A stretch of 33,051 nucleotides of DNA from NCBI GenBank assembly GCA_937930235.1, contig CALGLJ010000063.1:1-33051 (forward strand), read 5' to 3'. The notes under the pieces were generated by a model, which saw only the letters and a program-made list of their open reading frames with translations, was not told where the DNA came from and searched no databases. Positions 8,201 through 14,908 of this stretch are shown here, in pieces. The DNA comes from an uncultured Verrucomicrobiales bacterium (GTDB lineage: Bacteria > Verrucomicrobiota > Verrucomicrobiia > Verrucomicrobiales > Akkermansiaceae). How positions within the stretch are numbered: the first letter of the stretch is position 1; each line of letters opens with the position of its first letter. Made by a program: the position numbers and the translations under genes.

Positions 8201-8783
8201 CGTAGGGCGAACGGTGCCGATCTGGAACCGTTTTAATGAGACGCCGGTCTTTAAGAAAGACGCTCCTTGGCTCCTAGAATTCTTTGACCGCCTCAGTTGG
8301 TATGAAGTGTCATCAGAGGAGCTTTTAGAGATTCGCCGTCAGATGTTGACGGGGGAATACGTGCCACGGATTGAAGATGAAACCTTCCGCCTTGGAGAGT
8401 ATTTGACCTTTCTGGAAGAGGAGTCTGAATCGATCTCCTCCTTCCGGGACCTGCAGCGCGAGGCTTTTTCCGCCGAGAGGCAACGATGGGAGGAAGCGGG
8501 GCTCAATATGGCCAGCATGGAAGAGGTCGAAGTTGAGAGTGAAGAAATCGAACTCCCGGAAGGGTGCGAGTTTTTAGAATCACCCATGGCTGGCAGTGTT
8601 TGGCAAGTGTTGGTCGAAGATGGCAAAGATCTTGCTGAGGGAGAGGTCGGGGTCGTCCTTGAGGCGATGAAAATGGAAATGAGTGTCCCCGTTCTCCGTA
8701 AGGTCCAGGTGGAATCTGTTTTGGTGAAACCAGGGGCAATGGTGAAAGCTGGAGATCCTCTTCTGATTTTACGCCCTATTTAG
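5229..8783 (+). CDS. Biotin-dependent guanidine/urea carboxylase
   Basis: A single-chain carboxylase of 1184 residues, close to the usual 1200. Order of domains: biotin carboxylase with ATP-grasp fold (about 1-440; glycine-rich loop STAGGGGIGM at 158-167 and RDCSAQRRNQKVVEE at 226-240), a KipA/AHS2-like half (about 444-755), a KipI/AHS1-like half (about 780-1000), and a biotinyl domain (about 1105-1184) with the biotin site EAMKMEM, Lys1148. It uses ATP and bicarbonate to carboxylate the substrate. Enzymes annotated urea carboxylase that are encoded beside the DUF1989 pair act mainly on guanidine; that neighbourhood is why I favour guanidine. The residue that separates urea from guanidine preference was not identified with certainty here, so urea remains possible. 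Four bases separate it from each neighbour. Confidence 0.93.
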   Translation: MFKKVLIANRGEIAVRISRTLRKMGIQVVAVYSEADRGAPHVLEADESYFLGPSSVDESYLNMPRLLEIISESRAEAVHPGYGLLSENAEFAEKVEKTNCRWLGPSPESMRQFGLKHAARDLAQKAGVPLCPGTDLIQNVSEALQASREIGFPLMLKSTAGGGGIGMTVCHSEEEIEKTFETVVRQAQANFGDGGVFLERFVESARHIEVQLFGDGKGNVISLGDRDCSAQRRNQKVVEETPAPGLTEAKRAELFEAAINLGKIVNYRSAGTAEFLYDIEREEFYFLEVNCRLQVEHGVTELVTGVDLVEWMVRLGAGEDPIQPVTPSGAAIEARVYAEDASKNFLPSAGLITRASFPQGVRCDTWISDGTEVSSFYDPLLAKIQVRGETREDALAQLQEALKETRIGGIRTNLDYLQVIVGSEDFQAGGVSTKWLLTLSFKPRIISVQKGGTMTTVQDWPGRIGFWDVGVPPSGPMDSLSLRMANRLVGNAEEAPGLEITLTGPNLHFNMDVTVALVGGRLKGNSIPQNEPVKVFAGQVLEVGELDIGCRAYLAIAGGIDVPEYLGSCSTFTLGQFGGHGGRALLPGDVLEIGEMPPKVSLLEEQERHWPVITHEWEIGVLYGPHGAPDFFLDEDIEEFFAASWEVHFNSARTGVRLIGPKPKWARPDGGEAGLHPSNLHDNAYAIGAVDFTGDMPVILGPDGPSLGGFVCPVAIIEAELWKMGQLKPGDRVKFRPVSMASAREMAQQVDSWIKVGGAYPELPPAKRESVFVGESEVQGEQVRIRRQADEYVLLEIGEMVLDLRLRFLVHLLYEWLGKEEREGFVDVTPGIRSLQVHYDPWKITEAELVKILLKGLTELPALEDAKVSSRVVHLPLAWDDPSTQLAIDRYMKGVNPEAPWCPSNIEFIRRINGLESREQVKEIVYSAEYLVMGLGDVYLGAPVATPLDPRHRLVTTKYNPARTWTPENAVGIGGAYLCIYGMEGPGGYQFVGRTVPIWNRFNETPVFKKDAPWLLEFFDRLSWYEVSSEELLEIRRQMLTGEYVPRIEDETFRLGEYLTFLEEESESISSFRDLQREAFSAERQRWEEAGLNMASMEEVEVESEEIELPEGCEFLESPMAGSVWQVLVEDGKDLAEGEVGVVLEAMKMEMSVPVLRKVQVESVLVKPGAMVKAGDPLLILRPI

Positions 8784-8787
8784 TGCC

Positions 8788-10506
8788 ATGAAAACAATTC
8801 AGGAATACCGGGAGGCTTATGCTGCAGGCCGGAGCGTCAAAGAGGTCATGCGTGACCTTTGGGAAACCATTCAAGCGGATGAAGATGAGGGGATTTTTAT
8901 AGTCAAATTCACCTGGGAGCAGATCGAAGCCCAGTTGGATGATGAGGATGGCCCTTTGAAAGGGATTCCTTTCGTTGTGAAGGACAACATCGATATCGGA
9001 GGGAGTCCTACCACTGCCGGATGCCCGGATTATGAGTATATGGCAAAGGAGTCGGCCCCGGTGGTCGATCTTCTCCGGCGAGCAGGGGCGATTTGTTTTG
9101 GCAAAACCAATTTGGATCAATTTGCCACGGGACTTGTCGGAGTGAGGACTCCGTATCCTGTTCCCAAAAATGCCTTTGATGAGAATTATCTTCCCGGAGG
9201 ATCGAGTTGTGGCTCGGCCATTGCGGTGGCAAAGGGCCTCGCGGTGTTTTCTTTGGGGACTGATACGGCGGGTTCCGGTCGCGTGCCAGCAGCTTTTAAT
9301 GAACTGGTGGGGCTGAAGCCAACTCGTGGGTATCTTTCCACCCGAGGAGTGGTTGACGCCTGTAAGTCGCTCGATTGCGTTTCCATCTTTGCACAAAATT
9401 GTGCGGATGCGGATCAGGTGCTCCAGGTGACGGCGAGTTACGATGCGGAAGAAGCGTGGAGCCGTCCTGCCTTGGCAAGCTGGCCCCGTATTGGATCAGA
9501 ATTTACCTTTGGCGTGCCTTCGTCAGCGCACTTGAATTTTTTCGGATGGGATACTGCTGAAGAATTGTTTGAAAAAGCAGCACAGCGTTTTGAAGCGATG
9601 GGTGGGCAACGTGTCGAGATTGATTTAAGCCCCTTCATCGACGCGGCAAAGTTGTTATACGAAGGTCCGTGGGTCACGGAGCGCTTTGTCGCGATTCGAG
9701 ATTTTTTAAAATCCAAACCGGACAAAGTCTTCCCGGTGACGCGTCAGATTATCGCGGCTGGTGAGACGCCGGTGGCGAGTGCTCTTTTTGAAGCTCAATA
9801 TAAATTGGCTGACTGTAAGCGCCTGGCCACGCAGGAGATGAGAAAGGTGGACTTTGTCTTGCTGCCAACCACCCCGAGAAATTTCACCCTCGATGAGGTG
9901 GCTGCAGAACCAGTTCAACTCAATTCCATTCTAGGAACATACACGAACTTCATGAATCTCTTAGATTACTCCGCATTGGCTCTGCCGGCAGGGCGATATG
10001 AAGGAACGCTTCCTTGGGGGATTACCATTTTTGCGGAAGCGGGGATGGACCGAGCCTTGCTGGAACTGGGCTCGATCTACGAAAATGGAGCCCCTGCGGG
10101 GGGAGACTGGGACGAAGTTCAGATTGCGGTTTGTGGAGCGCATCTTGATGGGATGGCTCTCAATTGGCAACTCACTGACCGAGGGGGAAAGCTGGCATAC
10201 GCATCGCAAACGGCTCCGGAGTATCGCATGTATCTCATTCCTGAAGGAGGAGGTCTACCGGAGCGCCCGGCGCTCATCATGGAAGAAGGAGGAGTAGCGA
10301 TCGAGGTTGAAGTCTGGACTCTAAGCCGAGAGGCTTTTGGCGATTTTGTTTCCCTGATTCCAGCTCCATTAGGAATTGGAAAAGTGCTTCTCAAAGATGG
10401 GACGGAGGTGCCTGGGTTTATCGCCGAGCCAAGAGCTGCTGCAGGTGCTCGCGATTTGAGTGAATTTCGTGGCTGGCGTGGATACCTAGCCCGAGGCTCA
10501 GCGTAA
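8788..10506 (+). CDS. atzF: Allophanate hydrolase
   Basis: Amidase-signature enzyme of 572 residues that hydrolyses allophanate to ammonia and CO2, the last step of the pathway. The Ser-cisSer-Lys triad is visible: Lys65 in PFVVKDN, Ser139 in GGSSCGS, and nucleophile Ser163 in DTAGSGRVPA. Residues about 455-572 form the extra C-terminal domain typical of allophanate hydrolase (VAVCGAHL-like start, then LNWQLTDRGG), which separates it from plain amidases and matches AtzF/DUR1-type enzymes. It is the last gene of the operon and its stop lies inside the 3' end of the convergent tonB gene, with a nine-base overlap. No transporter for guanidine or urea is seen in the operon. Confidence 0.92.
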   Translation: MKTIQEYREAYAAGRSVKEVMRDLWETIQADEDEGIFIVKFTWEQIEAQLDDEDGPLKGIPFVVKDNIDIGGSPTTAGCPDYEYMAKESAPVVDLLRRAGAICFGKTNLDQFATGLVGVRTPYPVPKNAFDENYLPGGSSCGSAIAVAKGLAVFSLGTDTAGSGRVPAAFNELVGLKPTRGYLSTRGVVDACKSLDCVSIFAQNCADADQVLQVTASYDAEEAWSRPALASWPRIGSEFTFGVPSSAHLNFFGWDTAEELFEKAAQRFEAMGGQRVEIDLSPFIDAAKLLYEGPWVTERFVAIRDFLKSKPDKVFPVTRQIIAAGETPVASALFEAQYKLADCKRLATQEMRKVDFVLLPTTPRNFTLDEVAAEPVQLNSILGTYTNFMNLLDYSALALPAGRYEGTLPWGITIFAEAGMDRALLELGSIYENGAPAGGDWDEVQIAVCGAHLDGMALNWQLTDRGGKLAYASQTAPEYRMYLIPEGGGLPERPALIMEEGGVAIEVEVWTLSREAFGDFVSLIPAPLGIGKVLLKDGTEVPGFIAEPRAAAGARDLSEFRGWRGYLARGSA

Positions 10507-11322
10507 GCGGAAGGGGAATGACTGCGTGACCGTGCTACGGATTTTCTGCCCCAGACCATTGACGGCTGGTTTGAAACGAAATTTTCTCGCCGCTTTGAGA
10601 GCCGCTTGATCAAGCGCGGCGTGGCCGCTGGATTTGACTTTGGTGACTTGAGAGACGCGCCCGTTAGTTTCGATCGTGATTCTCACCACCACGGTTCCAG
10701 TCTGTTTCGCTTTTTTTGCGGAGCGAGGGTATTTGGGTTTGGGGCGGCTTGTAGGGACAGCTCGGCGTGCAATCCGTTTGGCTTCCCGTGCGCGCTTTGC
10801 GGCTGCGGCTTGTTGCGCTTTTTTTGCCGCTGCGGCTTTTCGTCGTTTTTCGGCTGCGATCTGATCTTTACGGCGCTTCTCGGCTGCTCGCTTTTTCGCG
10901 AGCTCCTGTTTTTTTCGTTTTTTTAATTCACGAATTCTCTGATCCTCCTGCCGCTGTTTGATGATCGCAGGATCAATTTTTGGCTTGGGAGGAGTGACTG
11001 GTTTTGGTGGTGGTGTGGGCTCAGGCTCTGGAGCAGGTGGCTCAGGTTCAGGCTCGGGTTCGGGTTCAGGCTCGGGCTCCGGAGTCGGTGGCTCAGGTTC
11101 GGGTTCCGGAGCAGGTGGTTCGGGCTCCGGTTCCGGTGCGGGCGTGGGTTCCGGTGCCGGGGTGATTTCAACCAGATCGAGATCGAGAAGGGTGTTTTCA
11201 ATTTCTGGTGGCTCGTTGTCTTGCTCTGTGAATCTAATCCACCAGAGGGCGCCTGCATGGAGTCCTAGCGTGAGAAAGGCGATGCAGATCCAGATGGGAA
11301 CTTGATTACTGCGAGTCGTCAT
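10498..11322 (-). CDS. tonB: TonB family energy transducer
   Basis: Inner-membrane protein that passes the force of the proton gradient to outer-membrane TonB-dependent receptors. The ATG at 11322 is preferred over one at 11355 because the product then starts MTTRSNQVP just before the single N-terminal membrane helix (IWICIAFLTLGLHAGALWW). It has a Pro-Glu repeat spacer, a long Lys/Arg/Ala-rich helical segment with KKRAAEKRRK runs, and the C-terminal TonB domain with PKYPRSAKKAKQTGTVVV, GRVSQV and FRFKPA. About 274 residues from this start. It overlaps the end of exbD by 17 bases, so it is the third gene of exbB-exbD-tonB. No TonB-dependent receptor is in the window, so the cargo is unknown. 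Confidence 0.92.
   Translation of the reverse strand: MTTRSNQVPIWICIAFLTLGLHAGALWWIRFTEQDNEPPEIENTLLDLDLVEITPAPEPTPAPEPEPEPPAPEPEPEPPTPEPEPEPEPEPEPEPPAPEPEPTPPPKPVTPPKPKIDPAIIKQRQEDQRIRELKKRKKQELAKKRAAEKRRKDQIAAEKRRKAAAAKKAQQAAAAKRAREAKRIARRAVPTSRPKPKYPRSAKKAKQTGTVVVRITIETNGRVSQVTKVKSSGHAALDQAALKAARKFRFKPAVNGLGQKIRSTVTQSFPFRLR
11002..11163 (-). repeat. Pro-Glu repeat region in tonB
   Basis: A low-complexity tract encoding tandem PEPEP and APEPEP units that reach across the periplasm. At DNA level the + strand shows repeats of GGCTCAGG and GGTTCGGG. Such tracts change length by slippage and span the periplasm in TonB proteins. Confidence 0.8.
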
Positions 11323-11719
11323 CTTTCTTATGATAGCCAAGTTTGAGAATCCCACACTCGCGGGCTGTTTCGATGACCGTGATAAAGGTCCCCAGATGAG
11401 CCTTGCGATCCCCTCGGATTTCTAGGGATTCCATGCCCGTCTCTTGAATGAGACTTTTTATTTTCTGCGGGAGAGCGTCGAGAGTGATTTCAGAACCTTC
11501 AAGAAGGATTCGATTGTCAGCTTCGATGACGAGCGCGAGGGAGTCTTTCACCTTGCTCACCGGGGCAGAAGTCACCGGCCCTGTGGGGAGATCGACTCGA
11601 TGGTCGGGTTTGATAAACTGACTACTCACCATCAGGAAGATGAGGAGCTGGAAAACCACGTCGATGAGCGGGGTCATATCGATCCCGGCATCAATGCGTC
11701 GTTTACGAGTGATGAGCAT
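11306..11719 (-). CDS. exbD: ExbD/TolR biopolymer transport protein
   Basis: Membrane protein of 137 residues of the ExbD/TolR family, partner of ExbB in the proton-driven motor that energises TonB. It has one N-terminal membrane helix with the essential acidic residue, Asp20 in DMTPLIDVVFQLLIFL, and a periplasmic domain of about 100 residues. It starts three bases after the exbB stop. Its end overlaps the tonB start. The set sits opposite to the guanidine operon. ExbD and TolR are hard to tell apart on sequence; adjacent tonB makes ExbD more likely. Confidence 0.9.
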   Translation of the reverse strand: MLITRKRRIDAGIDMTPLIDVVFQLLIFLMVSSQFIKPDHRVDLPTGPVTSAPVSKVKDSLALVIEADNRILLEGSEITLDALPQKIKSLIQETGMESLEIRGDRKAHLGTFITVIETARECGILKLGYHKKDDDSQ

Positions 11720-11722
11720 GGT

Positions 11723-12319
11723 TTACTTGTCTTCCTGAGAGAAATACCACTCGCGTAAATGTGAAGTGAGTTGGTTGAGATCATGGACCAATTTATCCAC
11801 GCGAGATTCAAAGATCTTGGCCATTGCCATCGCTGGGATTGCCACAAGGAGTCCCGCCACCGTGGTCAGAAGACCGGTCCATATCCCATCTGCAAAATCT
11901 GCTGGACTGACGGTATCACCCAGTTTGGCGATTTTAGAGAAGGCAATCACCATTCCCCATACCGTTCCCAGAAGACCAATGAGGGGCGAGATTGCTGCGA
12001 TGAGCGCGAGAATACGTAGACCACGTTCGTGCTCAGAAATGACTCGGGACGCTTCTCGTTCCGTGACATTGAGGCAATGCTCTTCACCTCCCGAAGTTTC
12101 TTTCACAAAAGCCTTTGCGACACGACTGAGAGGATTGGCGTTTGGAGGCGGGCTGGAGTTGTTCTGGAGAGCCTTTAAAGTGGGGCCAACACGGTATCTC
12201 CGCAGGGTGTAGAAGAGGAACCGTTCCAGAATGATCGCTACGGAAATCAGCGAGAGAATCAGAAGCGGCCACATAAAGCCACCTCCTTGGAGAAAGAGAT
12301 CTTTGAGATCAAAAGTCAT
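11723..12319 (-). CDS. exbB: ExbB/MotA/TolQ proton channel protein
   Basis: Inner-membrane protein of 198 residues from the ATG at 12319. An alternative TTG start at 12349 would add ten residues; the ATG is preferred because GGAAG stands a few bases upstream of it on the coding strand. Three membrane segments are seen at about 16-33, 102-128 and 148-170, with the typical family text SPLIGLLGTVWGM and ADGIWTGLLTTVAGLLVAIPA. It forms the proton channel with ExbD. The cytoplasmic loop between helices 1 and 2 has the usual size for ExbB. It is the first gene of the exbB-exbD-tonB operon. Confidence 0.91.
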   Translation of the reverse strand: MTFDLKDLFLQGGGFMWPLLILSLISVAIILERFLFYTLRRYRVGPTLKALQNNSSPPPNANPLSRVAKAFVKETSGGEEHCLNVTEREASRVISEHERGLRILALIAAISPLIGLLGTVWGMVIAFSKIAKLGDTVSPADFADGIWTGLLTTVAGLLVAIPAMAMAKIFESRVDKLVHDLNQLTSHLREWYFSQEDK

Positions 12320-12437
12320 TGCTTCCGGTAGAGTGAGAGCGGAATGCAAAGAGTAAAAGTCTGAATTTGAGGTTTATGTCAGAACAGGCTGGATAGAAAA
12401 ACTTTCAACACATTGTCTCTGATAGTGTTAAAACGAA

Positions 12438-12463
12438 TTGACAGGCGATTCGTAGGCTAATAT
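12438..12463 (+). promoter_or_regulatory. Weak candidate promoter of the second PEP-CTERM gene
   Basis: TTGACA (12438-12443) and TAATAT (12458-12463) lie before the ATG at 12476, but with 14 bases between them, shorter than the normal 16-18. The same word pair TTGACA and TAATAT occurs at 152-166 ahead of the first PEP-CTERM gene with three bases between. The meaning is uncertain. Confidence 0.25.
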
Positions 12464-12475
12464 TCCCCCAGCATT

Positions 12476-13081
12476 ATGACATTTACTAAATCCTCCTTTA
12501 CTATTCTTCTAAGCGCTTTGGCCCCTCTTGCGACTGTTAACGCGGCAGTTGTTCTCGTCGTTGATGTCAGCGATCCGTCTGCAGTCACTTTCACCGCTCA
12601 AGATGCAGCGTCTGATATTAGCTCATCTCTAAACCGCTCTATGGAAGGCATTACCATTGAGAATTTTTTTAGCACCATTAGTGATGTCCGAACCGTTCGT
12701 TTTGTAGGTGGCAATCTTACTCCAAGTTTAGGTATTCAAACGAATCCGTATGTAGGAACTGGCACTTTCGACTATGGAGGTAGTATAGAATTTGGGATCG
12801 CTGATGACCTCTCTGTTTTCGCTAATAACACCGTTGAAAATAGTCAGCAATTTACCGCAGGCCAGCGAGCGTTTAACGGACAGGCGACTATTGACTTTAG
12901 CACAGAAGCCGCTGCCCTTCCTTCATTAGGCTCTACCGGAGATGTGATTACCGGATTTAATCCTAATAATGCTGGGGAAGGCTTAATCATTGGTCAGTGG
13001 ACGGTCGTGCCTGAGCCATCTTCTACCCTGATGCTCTGCGCCGCTTTGATCGGCTTTGGCAGCGTTCGTCGCCGGAAGTAA
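12476..13081 (+). CDS. Small PEP-CTERM sorting-domain protein
   Basis: Exported protein of 201 residues. Signal peptide MTFTKSSFTILLSALAPLA ends at VNAA, about residue 23-24. The C-terminus has VPEPSSTLMLCAALIGFGSVRRRK: PEP motif, hydrophobic helix and basic tail. The middle (about 25-175) is rich in Ser, Thr, Asn, Gly and beta-prone, with no known catalytic motif. Such proteins are anchored or processed by exosortase and are associated with extracellular polysaccharide in known systems. Function unknown. The gene is monocistronic, followed by a strong hairpin, and converges with the AlkB-like gene. Confidence 0.83.
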   Translation: MTFTKSSFTILLSALAPLATVNAAVVLVVDVSDPSAVTFTAQDAASDISSSLNRSMEGITIENFFSTISDVRTVRFVGGNLTPSLGIQTNPYVGTGTFDYGGSIEFGIADDLSVFANNTVENSQQFTAGQRAFNGQATIDFSTEAAALPSLGSTGDVITGFNPNNAGEGLIIGQWTVVPEPSSTLMLCAALIGFGSVRRRK

Positions 13082-13112
13082 ATCCACCAAACAATCATTT
13101 TCTTTAGATGAT

Positions 13113-13140
13113 GAGGATTTGCGTCTACACGCAAATTCTC
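13113..13140. terminator. Strong hairpin between convergent genes
   Basis: GAGGATTTGCGT (13113-13124) pairs with ACGCAAATTCTC (13129-13140) with one G-U pair and a 4-nt loop, CTAC. It stands between the stop of the PEP-CTERM gene (13081) and the stop of the AlkB-like gene (13208). No T run follows on the plus strand, but the stem is strong on both strands, and a bidirectional terminator is the likely function. Confidence 0.6.
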
Positions 13141-13207
13141 GGCGTCTAAGATTGTTGTCTGAACCTTTTTAAATAAAGGGCGTTTCGATTCGCGAATGAT
13201 TTGATTT

Positions 13208-13813
13208 TTATCGCTCCTTCATTTTGCGGAAGGTGAGGCTGATTCGGGGGGTGTTGATTCGGGTGCTTTTGGGGAGCGTGTGCATCCAGTGGGTCTGCGT
13301 TTCGCCGGCCATGAGGAGCAGGCTGCTGGGCTCGAGTTCGAGGGTGATCCGTTCTTTGGTCACTCGATGTTTGAAGTGGAAACGGCGTTGGGCTCCGAAA
13401 CTGAGGCAAGCGATGGGTGAGTTTTTCACGATCGATGACTCGTTATCGCGATGCCATCCCATACCCTCCGAGCCATCGTGGTAGAGGTTGAGGAGGCAGG
13501 AGTTAAATTGAGATCCAGTTTTTTGTTCGGTGAGCTTTTTAAGTTCGAGGAGAAGGGAGGTCCAGGGGATGGGGGATTTGGTTTTGCCGGAATAGGTGTA
13601 ATCGAGGCCAGAGTCGCCGAACCAAGCGACCTTGCGAGCGGTGACGATGGTCTTGCCAAACATTCTTACTTCATCGTGTTGCCAAGGGATCTCATGAGTG
13701 AGTCTCTCTAAAAAACTCTCGGTCTCGGTGGGTGAGAATAGCGAGGGGTAATAATGAACGAGGCCATCGTGCGGGAGAAGATTGACGCTTGGCTCATTCG
13801 GGGGGAGGTTCAT
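13208..13813 (-). CDS. AlkB-like 2-oxoglutarate/Fe(II) dioxygenase
   Basis: DNA/RNA dealkylating dioxygenase of 201 residues, of the type close to human ALKBH2/3. The iron ligands are His121 and Asp123 in MGWHRDNE and His178 in ETQTHWMHTLPK. The 2-oxoglutarate-binding arginines are Arg190 and Arg196 in NTPRISLTFR. Substrate-side motifs NLYHDGSEGMGWH and SFGAQRRFHF agree with the family. It should remove methyl groups from 1-methyladenine and 3-methylcytosine. It is monocistronic; a small inverted repeat CGAGGT/ACCTCG lies 26 bases upstream of the start codon (13839-13855) and could be an operator. No adaptive-response regulator (Ada) is seen nearby. Confidence 0.92.
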   Translation of the reverse strand: MNLPPNEPSVNLLPHDGLVHYYPSLFSPTETESFLERLTHEIPWQHDEVRMFGKTIVTARKVAWFGDSGLDYTYSGKTKSPIPWTSLLLELKKLTEQKTGSQFNSCLLNLYHDGSEGMGWHRDNESSIVKNSPIACLSFGAQRRFHFKHRVTKERITLELEPSSLLLMAGETQTHWMHTLPKSTRINTPRISLTFRKMKER

Positions 13814-14042
13814 GTTTGCAGAGTTTGCTTTTTTGAAGCGAGGTCAACAACCTCGAAAATAGAGCTCCCTACTTGAAGGGGAATCTATGAAATTCTCTCC
13901 TCTTGATCCCTGCTTGCTGGGGAATAGTGCCTCTCGGTGGTCGATATGACGGTAGGGACCGGTGAGGCAGATGAATGAGATTTTACAATATAGGTCGATA
14001 TTTGTAGTCGATCAGGGCGGCTTGGTTGGCTAGAAATGAGAC

Positions 14043-14663
14043 ATGGAAGAGAAAGAAAATGTTGAATTGGTCGAAGTTGCCGAGGTGATTGAAACACGAG
14101 GTTCTCAAGCGGCTTTGGATCGGATCATTCGAGGTCATGTCCTTTGGTCGATGGGCGCGGGACTGATTCCTATTCCACTTTTTGATATTGCCGCGGTGAG
14201 TGCGATTCAGATGGATGCTCTCAAGAAATTGGCGGACGAAGAGGGCGTTGACTATAGCACCGATGGAGGAAAGCAGTTTGTGACCGCGCTGACGGGAGGG
14301 ACTTTTGCCCGGATCGGGGCGAGCTTGTTGAAGGGAATTCCAGGAGTTGGAACGGTGATTGGTGGTCTCTCGATGTCGGCCATGTCTGCGGCGTCCACCT
14401 ATGCGGTATGCCATGTAGCGATTAGCCAGTTTCGGTCCGACGACAGTTTCGGTTCCGTTGATTTGGATCAAGCAAAGCGCCTTTACGAAAAAGCTTTGGA
14501 GAAGGGGAAGGCTTTTGTGAAGAAGCTGGAGAAGGAGGTCGATCCCAAGGAGACCAAGAAGGTTTACGAGAATCTCGATCAATTAAAATCTCTCCATGAG
14601 GAAGGCGTCCTCACAGATGCGGAATACGAGGAAAAGAAAAACCAGTTGCTGGCGAAGCTCTGA
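14043..14663 (+). CDS. DUF697 family protein with C-terminal SHOCT motif
   Basis: Protein of 206 residues. Residues about 20-125 match the DUF697 (YcjF-like) pattern, with ALDRIIRGHVLWSMGAGL, IPIPLFDIAAVSAIQ, and a glycine-rich hydrophobic part GIPGVGTVIGGLS that could insert in a membrane. The last 30 residues (DQLKSLHEEGVLTDAEYEEK) are a SHOCT motif, a short oligomerisation signal. The linker (about 140-172) is Lys/Glu rich and probably helical. DUF697 proteins are often encoded beside dynamin-like or other GTPases, which are absent here. The biological role is unknown. It starts within a region without strong promoter signals. Confidence 0.75.
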   Translation: MEEKENVELVEVAEVIETRGSQAALDRIIRGHVLWSMGAGLIPIPLFDIAAVSAIQMDALKKLADEEGVDYSTDGGKQFVTALTGGTFARIGASLLKGIPGVGTVIGGLSMSAMSAASTYAVCHVAISQFRSDDSFGSVDLDQAKRLYEKALEKGKAFVKKLEKEVDPKETKKVYENLDQLKSLHEEGVLTDAEYEEKKNQLLAKL

Positions 14664-14700
14664 GGTTCAAGTTTTTGCTTGTGAGGGAATGGCTCATGCA

Positions 14701-14732
14701 GATCAGCAGATCAGCAGATCAGCGGAGCAGCA
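14701..14732. repeat. 8-bp tandem repeat, four units
   Basis: GATCAGCA, GATCAGCA, GATCAGCG and GAGCAGCA follow each other at 14701-14732, in the noncoding stretch between two convergent genes. Short tandem repeats of this kind can vary in copy number. No coding meaning is seen; the surrounding 14664-14908 holds nothing else I can support except an AGGTA/TACCT hairpin at 14901-14914. Confidence 0.75.
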
Positions 14733-14908
14733 GAGAGAGTGATGGTCTCTAAGAAAATTTGTGGAATCACTTTTCAATCCGTTAGAATCAGCGTCAAAAA
14801 TTCCCTCCTTTGGATTCAAGGTCGCTGGAGGCTATCGGATTCTTTCTCGATGCTAGGCGAGGCAGTCGGAGTTCGGAAGATACTTTTTCTGAGAGCGTGA
14901 AGGTAAGT

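Noticed and set aside
5229-8783. Pyruvate or acyl-CoA carboxylase
   Set aside because: The biotin carboxylase and biotinyl parts are shared, but the KipA/KipI-like halves and the DUF1989 and allophanate hydrolase neighbours identify a urea/guanidine carboxylase.
8776-9396. Minus-strand open frame of 206 codons
   Set aside because: It lies wholly opposite the allophanate hydrolase gene, whose catalytic motifs are intact; the minus-strand product has no recognisable domain.
10958-11305. Plus-strand reading frame rich in Gly and Ser
   Set aside because: It is the antisense of the Pro-Glu repeat of tonB; its GSGSG text is a by-product of the repeat, and the tonB frame has clear domains.
13983-14582. 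Minus-strand frame of 199 codons
   Set aside because: It is antisense to the DUF697/SHOCT gene, which has family motifs; the minus-strand product has none.
14701-14732. CRISPR array
   Set aside because: The 8-bp units are directly adjacent with no spacers, and no cas gene is present.
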